From NCBI GenBank assembly GCA_945903265.1, contig CAMDNQ010000003.1:1-64000 (forward strand): a DNA stretch of 64,000 bases. The letters run 5' to 3'. This stretch comes from Candidatus Sulfopaludibacter sp. SbA3. GTDB taxonomy: Bacteria; Acidobacteriota; Vicinamibacteria; Vicinamibacterales; UBA2999. The notes under the pieces were generated by a model, which saw only the letters and a list, made by a program, of their open reading frames with translations, was not told where the DNA came from and searched no databases. Of the stretch, positions 1-7,458 are shown in pieces. Position 1 is the first letter of the stretch; each line of letters begins with the position of its first letter. A program made the position numbers and the translations under genes.

Positions 1-2646
1 CTTGCGGAACGCCGCCAGGAGCTTCGAAATATCGTCGAAATGCAGCCCTGTCGTCGGCTCGTCGAGGATGTACAGGAGCCGCTCGCCCCCGAACGACACG
101 AGGTGCGCGGCAATCTTGATCCGCTGCGCCTCGCCGCCCGAGAGCGTGGTCGCCGGCTGTCCGAGCCGGAGATAACCGAGGCCGATTTCATCGAGCACCT
201 GCAGCCGGCGCAGCACCTTCGGCGTGGAGCTGAAGAACGCGAGCGCCTCGCGCACCGTCATGTTGAGCACCTGGTGCACGTTCTTATTGCGGTAGCTCAC
301 GTCCAGCACCTGCGGCTTGAAACGCATGCCGTCGCACGCGTCGCATGGCACGAAGACGTCGGCCAGGAACTGCATTTCGACCCGCACTTCCCCTTCACCC
401 TGGCACGCCTCGCAGCGTCCGCCAGGCACGTTGAAGGAGAAGTGGCTCGCCGACAGCCCGCGCGACTTGGCGTCCTTGGTGAGCGAAAACAGCTCGCGAA
501 TCGGATCGAACGCCTTCAGGTACGTGACAGGATTCGAGCGCGGCGTCCGGCCAATCGGATTCTGATCCACGAGTACGACGTCGCTGATGTAGTCGAGCCC
601 TTCGAGAGTCTCGAACGAACCGACGCGCCGATCCCAGCTGCCTTTCGCACGCTTGATCGCGGCGTACAGCACGTCGTGAACGATCGTCGACTTCCCGGAT
701 CCGCTGACACCAGTCACGCACGTCAGGGTGTTCAACGGAATGTCGATGTCGACGTCCTTGAGGTTGTGCTCCGTCGCGCCGCGCAACCGGATTTTCTGGC
801 CCGTACCGCGGCGGCGGGTCGCCGGCACGGGGATCGCCAGCTCCTGACGCAGGTATTTTGCCGTGAGCGACCGCGGCTCCTGCAGCAGTGCGTCGAGATC
901 GCCCGCGAACACCACGCGGCCGCCCTGCTCGCCCGCGCCAAGACCCATGTCGACGATGTAATCGGCGACGCGGATCATGTCCTCGTCGTGCTCGACGACG
1001 AGCACGGTATTCCCCTGGTCCCGCAGCTGGCGAAGGATGTCGATCAGCCGCTGGTTATCGCGCGAGTGCAGGCCGATGGACGGCTCGTCCAGCACGTAGA
1101 GGGTGCCGACGAGCGCCGATCCGAGCGACGTCGCCAGGTTGATGCGCTGGGCCTCGCCCCCGGAGAGCGTGGACGACAGGCGATCGAGCGTCAGGTAGTC
1201 GAGGCCGACGTCCACCAGGAACGAGAGCCGGCGCCGGATTTCGCGGAGCACCTTGTCGGCGACCGCCGCGTCCTTCTCCGACAGCTGCAGGTCGGTGAAG
1301 AACTGCCTCGCCTCCCGTACCGTGAGCCCCGACGCACGGTCGATGGTGCGATCCCCGACGCGCACGTCGCGCGCTTCGCGCCGCAGGCGCGCGCCGCCGC
1401 AGTCGGGGCAGGTGAGATACCCGCGATAGCGGCTCAGGAACACCCGTACGTGCACCTTGTACTTCTTGCGCTCGAGCCAGCGGAAGAACCCGCGGACGCC
1501 GTCGAATTCCTCGTCCCCGTCGACGACGAATGTCCGTTCCTCGTCCGTGAGCTCCGACCAGGGGACGTCGAGCCGGACGCGGCCCTTGCGCGCGGCGCGC
1601 TTCAGGTCGGCAAGCTGGGTCCGGTAATGCGGCTTGGTCCACGGCTCGATGGCGCCCTCGTTGATCGACTTGGCGGCGTCTGGCACGACGAGCGCCATGT
1701 CGAGCTCGATGACGTTGCCGAACCCGTGACAGGTCGGACAGGCGCCGAACGGATTGTTGAACGAGAAGAGCCGCGGCTGCGGCGCTTCATACGCGATCGC
1801 GCACGTGCGACATTCAAACTTTTCGGAAAACAGGAGCCGCTGGGGCGGTTCGTCCAGCACGATCGCGAAGGCCGAGCCCCCGCCTTCGCGATACGACGTT
1901 TCGATCGAGTCGGTGAACCGGCTCCGCAGATCGCCTTCCACGCGGATGCGATCGACCACCACCTCGATGGTCGCCCGGCCGCGCAGCGTTTGTGGATCGA
2001 CCTCGTCGAGCGCGACCGCCTGGTTCTCGATCAGCAGCCGCCCGAAACCGCGCCGGCGCAGCACATTCAGCGTTTCGACAATGGGATCGGCCAGCCGGTC
2101 CACGTGGGCCTCATCGGCGTTCTCGGTGGCGCTGTCGGCGACGCTCTCGGGTTCCACGGCGGGCAGCGCCACGACGGGCATCTCGTAGCCGATGAGCACG
2201 CGGCTGCCTTCCGGAAGCTCGCCGAGCCGCCTTGCCACGACTTCCGCCGTCTCGCGGGTGACCTCCACGCCGCACTGCCGGCAGAACGTGCGGCCAACGC
2301 GCGCGTACAGCAGCCGCATGTAGTCGTGGATTTCCGTCATCGTGCCGACGGTCGATCGCGGGTTGCGGACGCTGTTCTTCTGCCGGATGGCAATGGCCGG
2401 ACAGATCCCTTCGATCTTGTCGACGTCGGGCTTTTCCATCCGCTCGAGGAACTGGCGCGCATAGGCCGACAGCGATTCGACGTACCGGCGCTGCCCCTCC
2501 GCGTAGATCGTGTCGAAGGCGAGCGACGACTTCCCCGACCCGCTGACGCCCGTGATGATCACCAGCTTGCCGGCGGGCAGCGTGACGTCGACGTTCTTCA
2601 GGTTGTGCGTGCGTGCGCCGCGGACGACAAGGGGTCTTCGATTCAT
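1..2646 (-). CDS. uvrA: UvrA, excinuclease ABC subunit A (3' end beyond the window)
   Basis: ATPase subunit that recognises DNA damage and loads UvrB in nucleotide excision repair; cytoplasmic. Read leftward from ATG at 2646 the frame is open for 882 codons to the window edge. It shows two ABC modules: Walker [10 protein letters not shown] with Lys39 and a second GVSGSGKST near 690-715, and two LSGGEAQRI signatures near 1145-1170 and 135-160. The N-terminal [16 protein letters not shown] and the zinc-binding CPTCHGFG and CEACQGEGE motifs are UvrA hallmarks. The family is usually about 940-1000 residues, so roughly the last 60-100 are missing off the edge. It is divergent from the antiporter gene, 81 bp away. 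The long forward frame over this region is its antisense shadow. Confidence 0.96.
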   Translation of the reverse strand, partial: MNRRPLVVRGARTHNLKNVDVTLPAGKLVIITGVSGSGKSSLAFDTIYAEGQRRYVESLSAYARQFLERMEKPDVDKIEGICPAIAIRQKNSVRNPRSTVGTMTEIHDYMRLLYARVGRTFCRQCGVEVTRETAEVVARRLGELPEGSRVLIGYEMPVVALPAVEPESVADSATENADEAHVDRLADPIVETLNVLRRRGFGRLLIENQAVALDEVDPQTLRGRATIEVVVDRIRVEGDLRSRFTDSIETSYREGGGSAFAIVLDEPPQRLLFSEKFECRTCAIAYEAPQPRLFSFNNPFGACPTCHGFGNVIELDMALVVPDAAKSINEGAIEPWTKPHYRTQLADLKRAARKGRVRLDVPWSELTDEERTFVVDGDEEFDGVRGFFRWLERKKYKVHVRVFLSRYRGYLTCPDCGGARLRREARDVRVGDRTIDRASGLTVREARQFFTDLQLSEKDAAVADKVLREIRRRLSFLVDVGLDYLTLDRLSSTLSGGEAQRINLATSLGSALVGTLYVLDEPSIGLHSRDNQRLIDILRQLRDQGNTVLVVEHDEDMIRVADYIVDMGLGAGEQGGRVVFAGDLDALLQEPRSLTAKYLRQELAIPVPATRRRGTGQKIRLRGATEHNLKDVDIDIPLNTLTCVTGVSGSGKSTIVHDVLYAAIKRAKGSWDRRVGSFETLEGLDYISDVVLVDQNPIGRTPRSNPVTYLKAFDPIRELFSLTKDAKSRGLSASHFSFNVPGGRCEACQGEGEVRVEMQFLADVFVPCDACDGMRFKPQVLDVSYRNKNVHQVLNMTVREALAFFSSTPKVLRRLQVLDEIGLGYLRLGQPATTLSGGEAQRIKIAAHLVSFGGERLLYILDEPTTGLHFDDISKLLAAFRK

Positions 2647-2727
2647 GCGGGTCACGCTGCTGCCTTTTTGGGACAGCGCGTAAGTACACGATGTTACTAC
2701 GGGCGCGACGCGGTACCATCGCTACAG

Positions 2728-4437
2728 GTGCCAGAATTCGGCCTCATCCTCACGCTTGCGACGAGTCTCGGAGCGGCGCTGATCTTTGGCTACATCACCC
2801 ACCGCATCGGGCTGTCCCCGATCGTCGGCTATCTCCTGGCTGGTGTCGCGCTTGGACCGAACACGCCGGGCTTCATCGCCAATCCCGAACTGGCCGAACA
2901 GCTCGCCGAAGTGGGCGTGATCCTGCTGATGTTCGGCGTCGGACTCCAGCTTCATGTGGAAGAACTGCTCGCGGTGCGCCGTGTGGCCGTCCCGGGCGCT
3001 GCTGCGGGCATCGCGGCCGCGGCAATGCTGGGCGCGGCGGTTGCGGCCGCGAACGGCTTCAGCTGGGGGGCGGCCGCTGTCTTCGGTCTCACACTCTCGG
3101 TGGCCAGCACGGTGGTCCTGGTGCGCGTCCTCTCGGACCGGCATCAGCTGCATACGTCGAGCGGTCACATCGCCGTCGGGTGGCTCGTCGTCGAGGACAT
3201 CATCACCGTCATCCTCATGGTGCTGCTGCCGACGATGGCGTCCGGGACGGCATCCTGGGCGGCGCTCGCGACGGCCTCGGCCCTGACGCTCGGAAAGGTG
3301 GGCGTCCTCGTCGCCCTCGCGATGGTCGTCGGGGTGCGGGCCGTGCCGAAGATCCTCGACCGCGTCGCCGCAACGCGATCACGCGAGCTCTTCACGCTCA
3401 CGGTCCTGGCGCTCGCGCTCGGCATCGCGGCGCTCTCGGCGACCGTATTTGGCGTCTCTATGGCACTCGGCGCCTTTATCGCCGGGATGACCGTGGGGCG
3501 ATCGGACTACAGCCTGCGCGCGGCCACGGATGCGTTGCCGATGCGCGACGCGTTTGCCGTGCTCTTTTTCGTGTCCATCGGGATGCTGCTGGACCCGCTG
3601 GCGCTGCTCGACGCCCCGTGGATGATGCTCGGCGCGCTGGCGGTCGTCATCATCGGCAAGCCGCTGGTGGCGGCGATCGTCCTGGCCCTCATGCGGTATC
3701 CGCTGCATACCATCCTGACGGTACCCTCGGCGCTCGCGCAGATCGGCGAGTTCTCCTTTATCCTGGCGGCGCTTGCGCGGGACCTCGGCGTCCTTCCGCA
3801 GATGGCCGTCAACATCATCGTGGCCGTCTCCATCGTCTCGATCGTCAGCAATCCGCTCGCGGCGAGAGCGATCCCGCCTGTCGAGCGATGGCTGGCGTCA
3901 CGGAGATTGTTCCGGCGCGTCACCTCGGAGGTGTACCCCGAACGGGGCGCCGTGTCGTCAATCTCGCCGGAGGATCGTGCGGTGGTGATCGGGTACGGCC
4001 CCACGGGACGGACGGTGACGCGGCTGCTCAAGGACAACGGCATCGATCCGACGGTGATCGAGCTGAACATCGACACGGTGCGCGCGCTGCGCCAGGACGG
4101 CATCTCCGCCGTGTACGGCGACGCGCGCGATCCCGACACGCTCGTGACCGCCGGCGTCCGCCACGCCGCGAATCTGATCGTGAGCGGCGCCGACAGCGGC
4201 GCGGCGGAGACCATCCGCACCGCCCGCGAACTGAATCCGCACCTGCACGTCTTTGCGCGGGGCGCCTATCTGCGCGATGTGCCGCAGCTGCGGCAGGCGG
4301 GCGCGGACCAGGTCTTTTCCGGCGAGGGAGAGGTCGCGCTCGCCATGACGGAGGCGGTGTTGCGTCGGCTCGGCGCGACGGATGACCAGATCGACGGGGA
4401 GCGCCGGCGTCTCCACGGCGAACTGCACACGAGGTGA
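2728..4437 (+). CDS. Kef/YbaL-type monovalent cation:proton antiporter with TrkA-N domain
   Basis: CPA2-family inner-membrane exchanger of K+ or Na+ for protons, 569 residues, close to E. coli YbaL in length. The first about 390 residues are strings of hydrophobic helices, including the family stretch GYLLAGVALGPNTPGF. The C-terminal part is a Rossmann-type RCK/TrkA-N domain with the nucleotide-binding motif VVIGYGPTGRTV near residue 415, which gates such transporters in response to NAD(H) or similar ligands. I chose GTG at 2728 because the conserved N-terminal helix begins right after it. The frame stays open far upstream only because it is antisense to uvrA. No strong ribosome binding site is visible. 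The ion actually moved cannot be told from sequence. Confidence 0.9.
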   Translation: MPEFGLILTLATSLGAALIFGYITHRIGLSPIVGYLLAGVALGPNTPGFIANPELAEQLAEVGVILLMFGVGLQLHVEELLAVRRVAVPGAAAGIAAAAMLGAAVAAANGFSWGAAAVFGLTLSVASTVVLVRVLSDRHQLHTSSGHIAVGWLVVEDIITVILMVLLPTMASGTASWAALATASALTLGKVGVLVALAMVVGVRAVPKILDRVAATRSRELFTLTVLALALGIAALSATVFGVSMALGAFIAGMTVGRSDYSLRAATDALPMRDAFAVLFFVSIGMLLDPLALLDAPWMMLGALAVVIIGKPLVAAIVLALMRYPLHTILTVPSALAQIGEFSFILAALARDLGVLPQMAVNIIVAVSIVSIVSNPLAARAIPPVERWLASRRLFRRVTSEVYPERGAVSSISPEDRAVVIGYGPTGRTVTRLLKDNGIDPTVIELNIDTVRALRQDGISAVYGDARDPDTLVTAGVRHAANLIVSGADSGAAETIRTARELNPHLHVFARGAYLRDVPQLRQAGADQVFSGEGEVALAMTEAVLRRLGATDDQIDGERRRLHGELHTR

Positions 4438-4608
4438 GAGTGCCTGGTGCTTCGTGCCAGGTGCTTGGTCCGTGCGCGGGGGTTGGTGCTTGGCCGGTGC
4501 TTGGCCGGTGCCTGGCGGCGCCTGGCGTGCGCGGTGGTTGGCGTCGGGGGTGCGGCCGAAGGACCAGCGGCCGATACCCACCAGGCACGAGGCACAAAGC
4601 ACGAGGCA
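4438..4608. repeat. Degenerate GTGCCTGG/GTGCTTGG repeat tract with inverted copy
   Basis: The gap between the antiporter and the peroxiredoxin is filled with 8-10 bp units such as GTGCCTGGTGCTTCGTGCC and GGTGCTTGGCCGGTGCTTGGCC. The 3' end (about 4578-4608) carries the same units in inverted orientation (CCAGGCACGAGGCACAAAGC). The two ends could pair into a long imperfect hairpin. No coding frame here looks real. It resembles short dispersed intergenic repeats of high-GC environmental genomes, but I cannot assign a family. Confidence 0.6.
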
Positions 4609-4637
4609 CTGACACCGGCGGGTGCCTACGCTATACT
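4609..4637 (+). promoter_or_regulatory. Sigma-70-type promoter for the secreted peroxiredoxin
   Basis: CTGACA at 4609-4614, a 17-bp spacer and TATACT at 4632-4637: close to the housekeeping consensus. Transcription would begin near 4644, giving a short leader that contains the strong AGGAGG site just upstream of ATG 4664. Confidence 0.7.
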
Positions 4638-4663
4638 CCCCCCCGAAGGCAGGAGGATTTTTG

Positions 4664-5242
4664 ATGAAAGCACTGATGACGTTCGGCCTGGCCGCGATAC
4701 TCGTGGCGGGTGTAATGACTCAGACTGCGGCGGCGCAGGGTGCGGCGGAGCTGAAGGTCGGCGACATGGCGCCTGACTTCACGCTGCAGGGCACCGACGG
4801 CAAGACACACAAGCTGTCCGACTACCGCGGCAAGCAGGCGGTCGTCGTGGCATGGTTCCCGCGCGCGTTCACGCAGGGCTGCACGATCGAGTGCAAGTCG
4901 CTCGCGGACAACGGCGACAAGATCAAGCGCTACAACGTGACCTACTTCATGGCCAGCGTCGACGCGCTCGAAGAGAACATGAAGTTCGCGAAGGCGACCT
5001 CTGTGAAGCTCGGCGATCGGATCGTCGAGAAGAAGGAAGCCGACTTCCCGATGCTGAGCGATCCGACGAAGGAGACCGCCAAGGCGTACGGCGTGCTCAA
5101 CGAGCGCGGGACCGCCAGCCGCTGGACCTTCTACATCGACCGCAACGGCCGCGTCGCCGCCATCGACAAGATGGTGCGCCCCGACACGTCAGCCGAGGAC
5201 ATGATTGCCAGGCTCGGCGAGCTGAAGGTCGCGACCCGATAA
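4664..5242 (+). CDS. Exported peroxiredoxin (AhpC/TSA, BCP-like)
   Basis: Thiol peroxidase of 192 residues that reduces H2O2 or organic hydroperoxides, probably in the periplasm. A signal peptide (hydrophobic stretch ending ...TAAAQG) precedes a thioredoxin-fold domain beginning with [11 protein letters not shown]. The catalytic loop reads [12 protein letters not shown], matching the peroxiredoxin P-x3-T-x2-C pattern, with a second Cys four residues later as in some BCP proteins. ATG 4664 is preceded by AGGAGG at ideal spacing and the signal peptide begins exactly there, so the longer upstream frame is not used. It is a single-gene unit with its own promoter and terminator. The electron donor is unknown. 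Confidence 0.9.
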   Translation: MKALMTFGLAAILVAGVMTQTAAAQGAAELKVGDMAPDFTLQGTDGKTHKLSDYRGKQAVVVAWFPRAFTQGCTIECKSLADNGDKIKRYNVTYFMASVDALEENMKFAKATSVKLGDRIVEKKEADFPMLSDPTKETAKAYGVLNERGTASRWTFYIDRNGRVAAIDKMVRPDTSAEDMIARLGELKVATR

Positions 5243-5257
5243 CCTTCCGGGCTACGC

Positions 5258-5292
5258 AAAGCCGCCTGGACTCCTGTTCAGGCGGCTTTTTT
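5258..5292 (+). terminator. Rho-independent terminator after the peroxiredoxin
   Basis: AAAGCCGCCTG pairs with CAGGCGGCTTT across a 10-base loop and is followed by a run of six T (5287-5292). Confidence 0.9.
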
Positions 5293-5319
5293 CTTGTACA
5301 ATTGGTTTTTTCACGCCTT

Positions 5320-5395
5320 GCCGGCGTAGCTCAGTTGGTAGAGCAGCTGATTCGTAATCAGCAGGTCGATGGTTCGAGCCCATTCGCCGGCTCCA
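5320..5395 (+). tRNA. tRNA-Thr (anticodon CGT)
   Basis: Full cloverleaf: acceptor GCCGGCG/CGCCGGC, D arm with GCTC/GAGC, anticodon stem GCTGA/TCAGC with the seven-base loop TTCGTAA (anticodon CGT at 5353-5355, reading ACG codons), T arm with GGTTCGAGCC, discriminator T and encoded CCA at 5393-5395. No integrase or attachment-site duplication is seen beside it. Confidence 0.97.
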
Positions 5396-5429
5396 TTTTC
5401 CCTCAGTCAAAGAGCACAATCATCTCGCT

Positions 5430-5504
5430 AGTCTGCGTTTACACACGGCTAAGAACAGCGCTGAAATCGTCCAGTACGCGATCCGGAACGACCTGGTGAT
5501 TTGA
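5430..5504 (+). pseudogene. Remnant: C-terminal end of a LuxR/NarL-type response regulator
   Basis: About 24 codons ending in TGA at 5502-5504 read as ...AKNSAEIVQYAIRNDLVI. This closely resembles the extreme C-terminus of NarL/FixJ-type regulators (pattern ..TAEIVQYAIRHGLI). Upstream of 5430 the similarity stops and no start codon or receiver domain is present. The rest of 5396-5680 shows no other gene. I read it as the tail of a deleted or recombined regulator just after tRNA-Thr. Confidence 0.5.
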
Positions 5505-5680
5505 CCGGCCTTCAGCCTCCCTGTAAGACAAGCACCGACACCCCTTTCAGCCTGCCCCCTATAACAGCTTCAGCCTCAGGCTGATTTTCACGGCTGGCGT
5601 CCGGACTTACTCTCCACTCCGACACTGGAACCCGTCGAGATTGTCACGACGGACTTAATGCGGAAAGGGAGCTTAGAACA

Positions 5681-6421
5681 ATGACCAAACCTCTCATGTG
5701 GACCACGGCTTTAGTGATCATGGCCGTCTCTGGCAGCGCCAGCGCACAAGGTAACAGCGGCCTCGGTCCGATGCCCGTGAACCTTGGCACTGCCGGCGCT
5801 TTCGCCATCCTGAGCAAGAGCGGAATCACCGACGTCTATGCCTCCGCGATTGTGGGGGATGTTGGTACGAGCCCCATCACTGGTGCAGCCCTGCTGCTGA
5901 CGTGCGGGGAAGTAACGGGGAAACTGTACGTCGTCGACGCGGCTGGACCGCTCCCCTGCGCGATAAATGATGCCACGTCCCTGGACTCGGCGGTGCTCGA
6001 CATGGGATTCGCCTACGACGACGCGGCCGGACGAGTCTTCCCAGATTTCACTGAACTGGGCGCGGGCGAGATTGGCGGGCTGACGCTCCAGCCCGGCCTC
6101 TATAAATGGGGCACCAGCCTCTTGATTACGACCGATGTCACGCTCACCGGCGGCCCAGACGATGTCTGGATCCTCCAGGTGGCGGGCACCTTGAACCAGG
6201 CCAACGGTACGCGCGTGACCCTGGCCGGCGGCGCACGGGCCAAGAACATCTTCTGGCAGGTCGCTGGAGCGGTAACGCTGGGAACCACCGCGCACTTCGA
6301 GGGCATCGTGCTGGGCAAAACAATGATCGCGGCCAACACCGGCGCATCGGTGAACGGCAGACTGCTGGCGCAGACAGCGGTGACGCTCCAGATGAATGCG
6401 GTGACCCAGCCCGCCCGGTAA
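5681..6421 (+). CDS. Ice-binding-like secreted protein (DUF3494)
   Basis: A 246-residue exported protein. A signal peptide (MTKPLMWTTALVIMAV...SASAQG) is followed by a single DUF3494 beta-solenoid domain covering almost all the rest. Family landmarks include VNLGTAGAFAILSKSGIT, the G-D-V-G-T-S-P-I segment and the C-terminal IFWQVAGAVTLGTTAHFEG and GRLLAQTAVTL. DUF3494 proteins include bacterial, algal and fungal ice-binding/antifreeze proteins, but many homologues occur in non-polar bacteria and may be adhesins, so ice binding here is not proven. ATG 5681 has AAAGGGAG nine bases upstream. It stands alone, followed by an 11-bp hairpin. Confidence 0.88.
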   Translation: MTKPLMWTTALVIMAVSGSASAQGNSGLGPMPVNLGTAGAFAILSKSGITDVYASAIVGDVGTSPITGAALLLTCGEVTGKLYVVDAAGPLPCAINDATSLDSAVLDMGFAYDDAAGRVFPDFTELGAGEIGGLTLQPGLYKWGTSLLITTDVTLTGGPDDVWILQVAGTLNQANGTRVTLAGGARAKNIFWQVAGAVTLGTTAHFEGIVLGKTMIAANTGASVNGRLLAQTAVTLQMNAVTQPAR

Positions 6422-6470
6422 GCACGCATCCTTCGGCGCAGGCTCATGCTCACCCACGCCGACAATGGCA

Positions 6471-6499
6471 AAGGGTTACAGATTCGGGCTGTAACCCTT
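6471..6499 (+). terminator. Hairpin after the ice-binding-like gene
   Basis: AAGGGTTACAG and CTGTAACCCTT pair perfectly (11 bp) around a 7-base loop, 50 bp after the DUF3494 stop. No clear T-run follows, so it is a probable terminator or processing hairpin rather than a textbook one. Confidence 0.6.
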
Positions 6500-6549
6500 G
6501 TCCTTGCCAGGCACAGACGGTTGCTTGCGAGTCTCCTGAAGGACATCCC

Positions 6550-7458
6550 ATGACACACTGGACCCTCCGCGAACCAAGACCGCGCACAGGTGATTCGCGC
6601 GGCACGACGGCCACGGGCGCGCCGCGGACCGGGAAGCGTTCACCTCGCGCGGCGATGTCCAGGAATATTCCCCATAACGCCACGCTCACCTCCGCCGCGG
6701 GCACGGAGGAGGGCATCATCGAGGCCCGACGCCAGGAGACCCTGCTCAAGACCGGGCCGTTACAGAACGCGATTCTCAACAGCGCGACTTTCTCCAGTAT
6801 CGCCACTGACGCGACGGGCGTCGTTCAGATCTTCAACGTCGGCGCCGAGCGGATGCTGGGCTACGCCGCCGCCGAGGTGATGAACAAGATCACGCCGGCC
6901 GATATTTCCGATTCGGACGAAGGGATCATCCGCGCCAAGGCACTCAGCGTCGAGTTCGGTACGCCGATTGCCCCCGGGTTCGAGGCGCTGGTCTTCAAAG
7001 CCTCGCGCGGGATCGAGGACATCTACGAGCTGACCTATATCCTCCACATAGAGCAGGGTTCGCAGCCGGGCGCCCGTGGGCACTTGCGGTTGGGCAGCGG
7101 CCGTGGGCCCAGGCCTTTCCTGATCAACGTATGGGGCGGCAGTCGCGAACTCGATCCAGAACACGCTTCCCACGCCGACGGTGCTCTCCACGCCGATCAC
7201 GCCCCCCATCAGTTCGACCAGTCGCTTGCTCACGACGAGGCCGATGCCTGTGCCTTCCTCGGCACTGGCCTCTTGTCCGAGGCGATTGAACGACTGGAAC
7301 AGCTGCGCCAGCTTCTCCGGAGGCAACCCCGCACCTGTATCCCTGACGCTGATGCGAACGCGTTCAGGAATGGTCGTGGTGCACTCCACGGCTACCGTTC
7401 CACCCGCCTGGTTATATTTGAGCGCGTTGGACAGAAGGTTGATGACCACCTGCTTTAA
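6550..7458 (+). pseudogene. Truncated PAS-domain protein fused to antisense sequence
   Basis: From about 6738 to 7038 this frame encodes a PAS domain clearly paralogous to the two PAS repeats of the facing kinase (shared FNVGAERMLGY, AAEVMNKITPADIS and GFEALVFKASRGIEDIYEL). The segment MSRNIPHN at 6655 resembles the kinase N-terminus MSKKRYIP, so the 5' end is probably intact. ATG 6550 has a GAAGGA site; ATG 6655 is the alternative start. Homology stops exactly after the Tyr codon at 7036-7038. The remaining 139 codons are simply the reverse strand of the facing histidine kinase. The downstream signalling domains of the original gene are gone, so the product is unlikely to work as a kinase. 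Sequence divergence from the kinase copies shows it is an old paralogue. Confidence 0.7.

Noticed and set aside
40-2727. A very long forward open frame upstream of the antiporter
   Set aside because: It is the exact antisense of uvrA, composed of GC-rich codons without any recognisable domain. Only the part from GTG 2728 is a real protein.
5320-5660. tRNA-Thr as an integration site of a mobile element
   Set aside because: No integrase, no repeated tRNA 3' end and no phage-like genes downstream.
6550-7458. Treating the whole frame as one intact PAS protein
   Set aside because: The second half is antisense of the facing kinase, with no homology of its own; homology ends at 7038.
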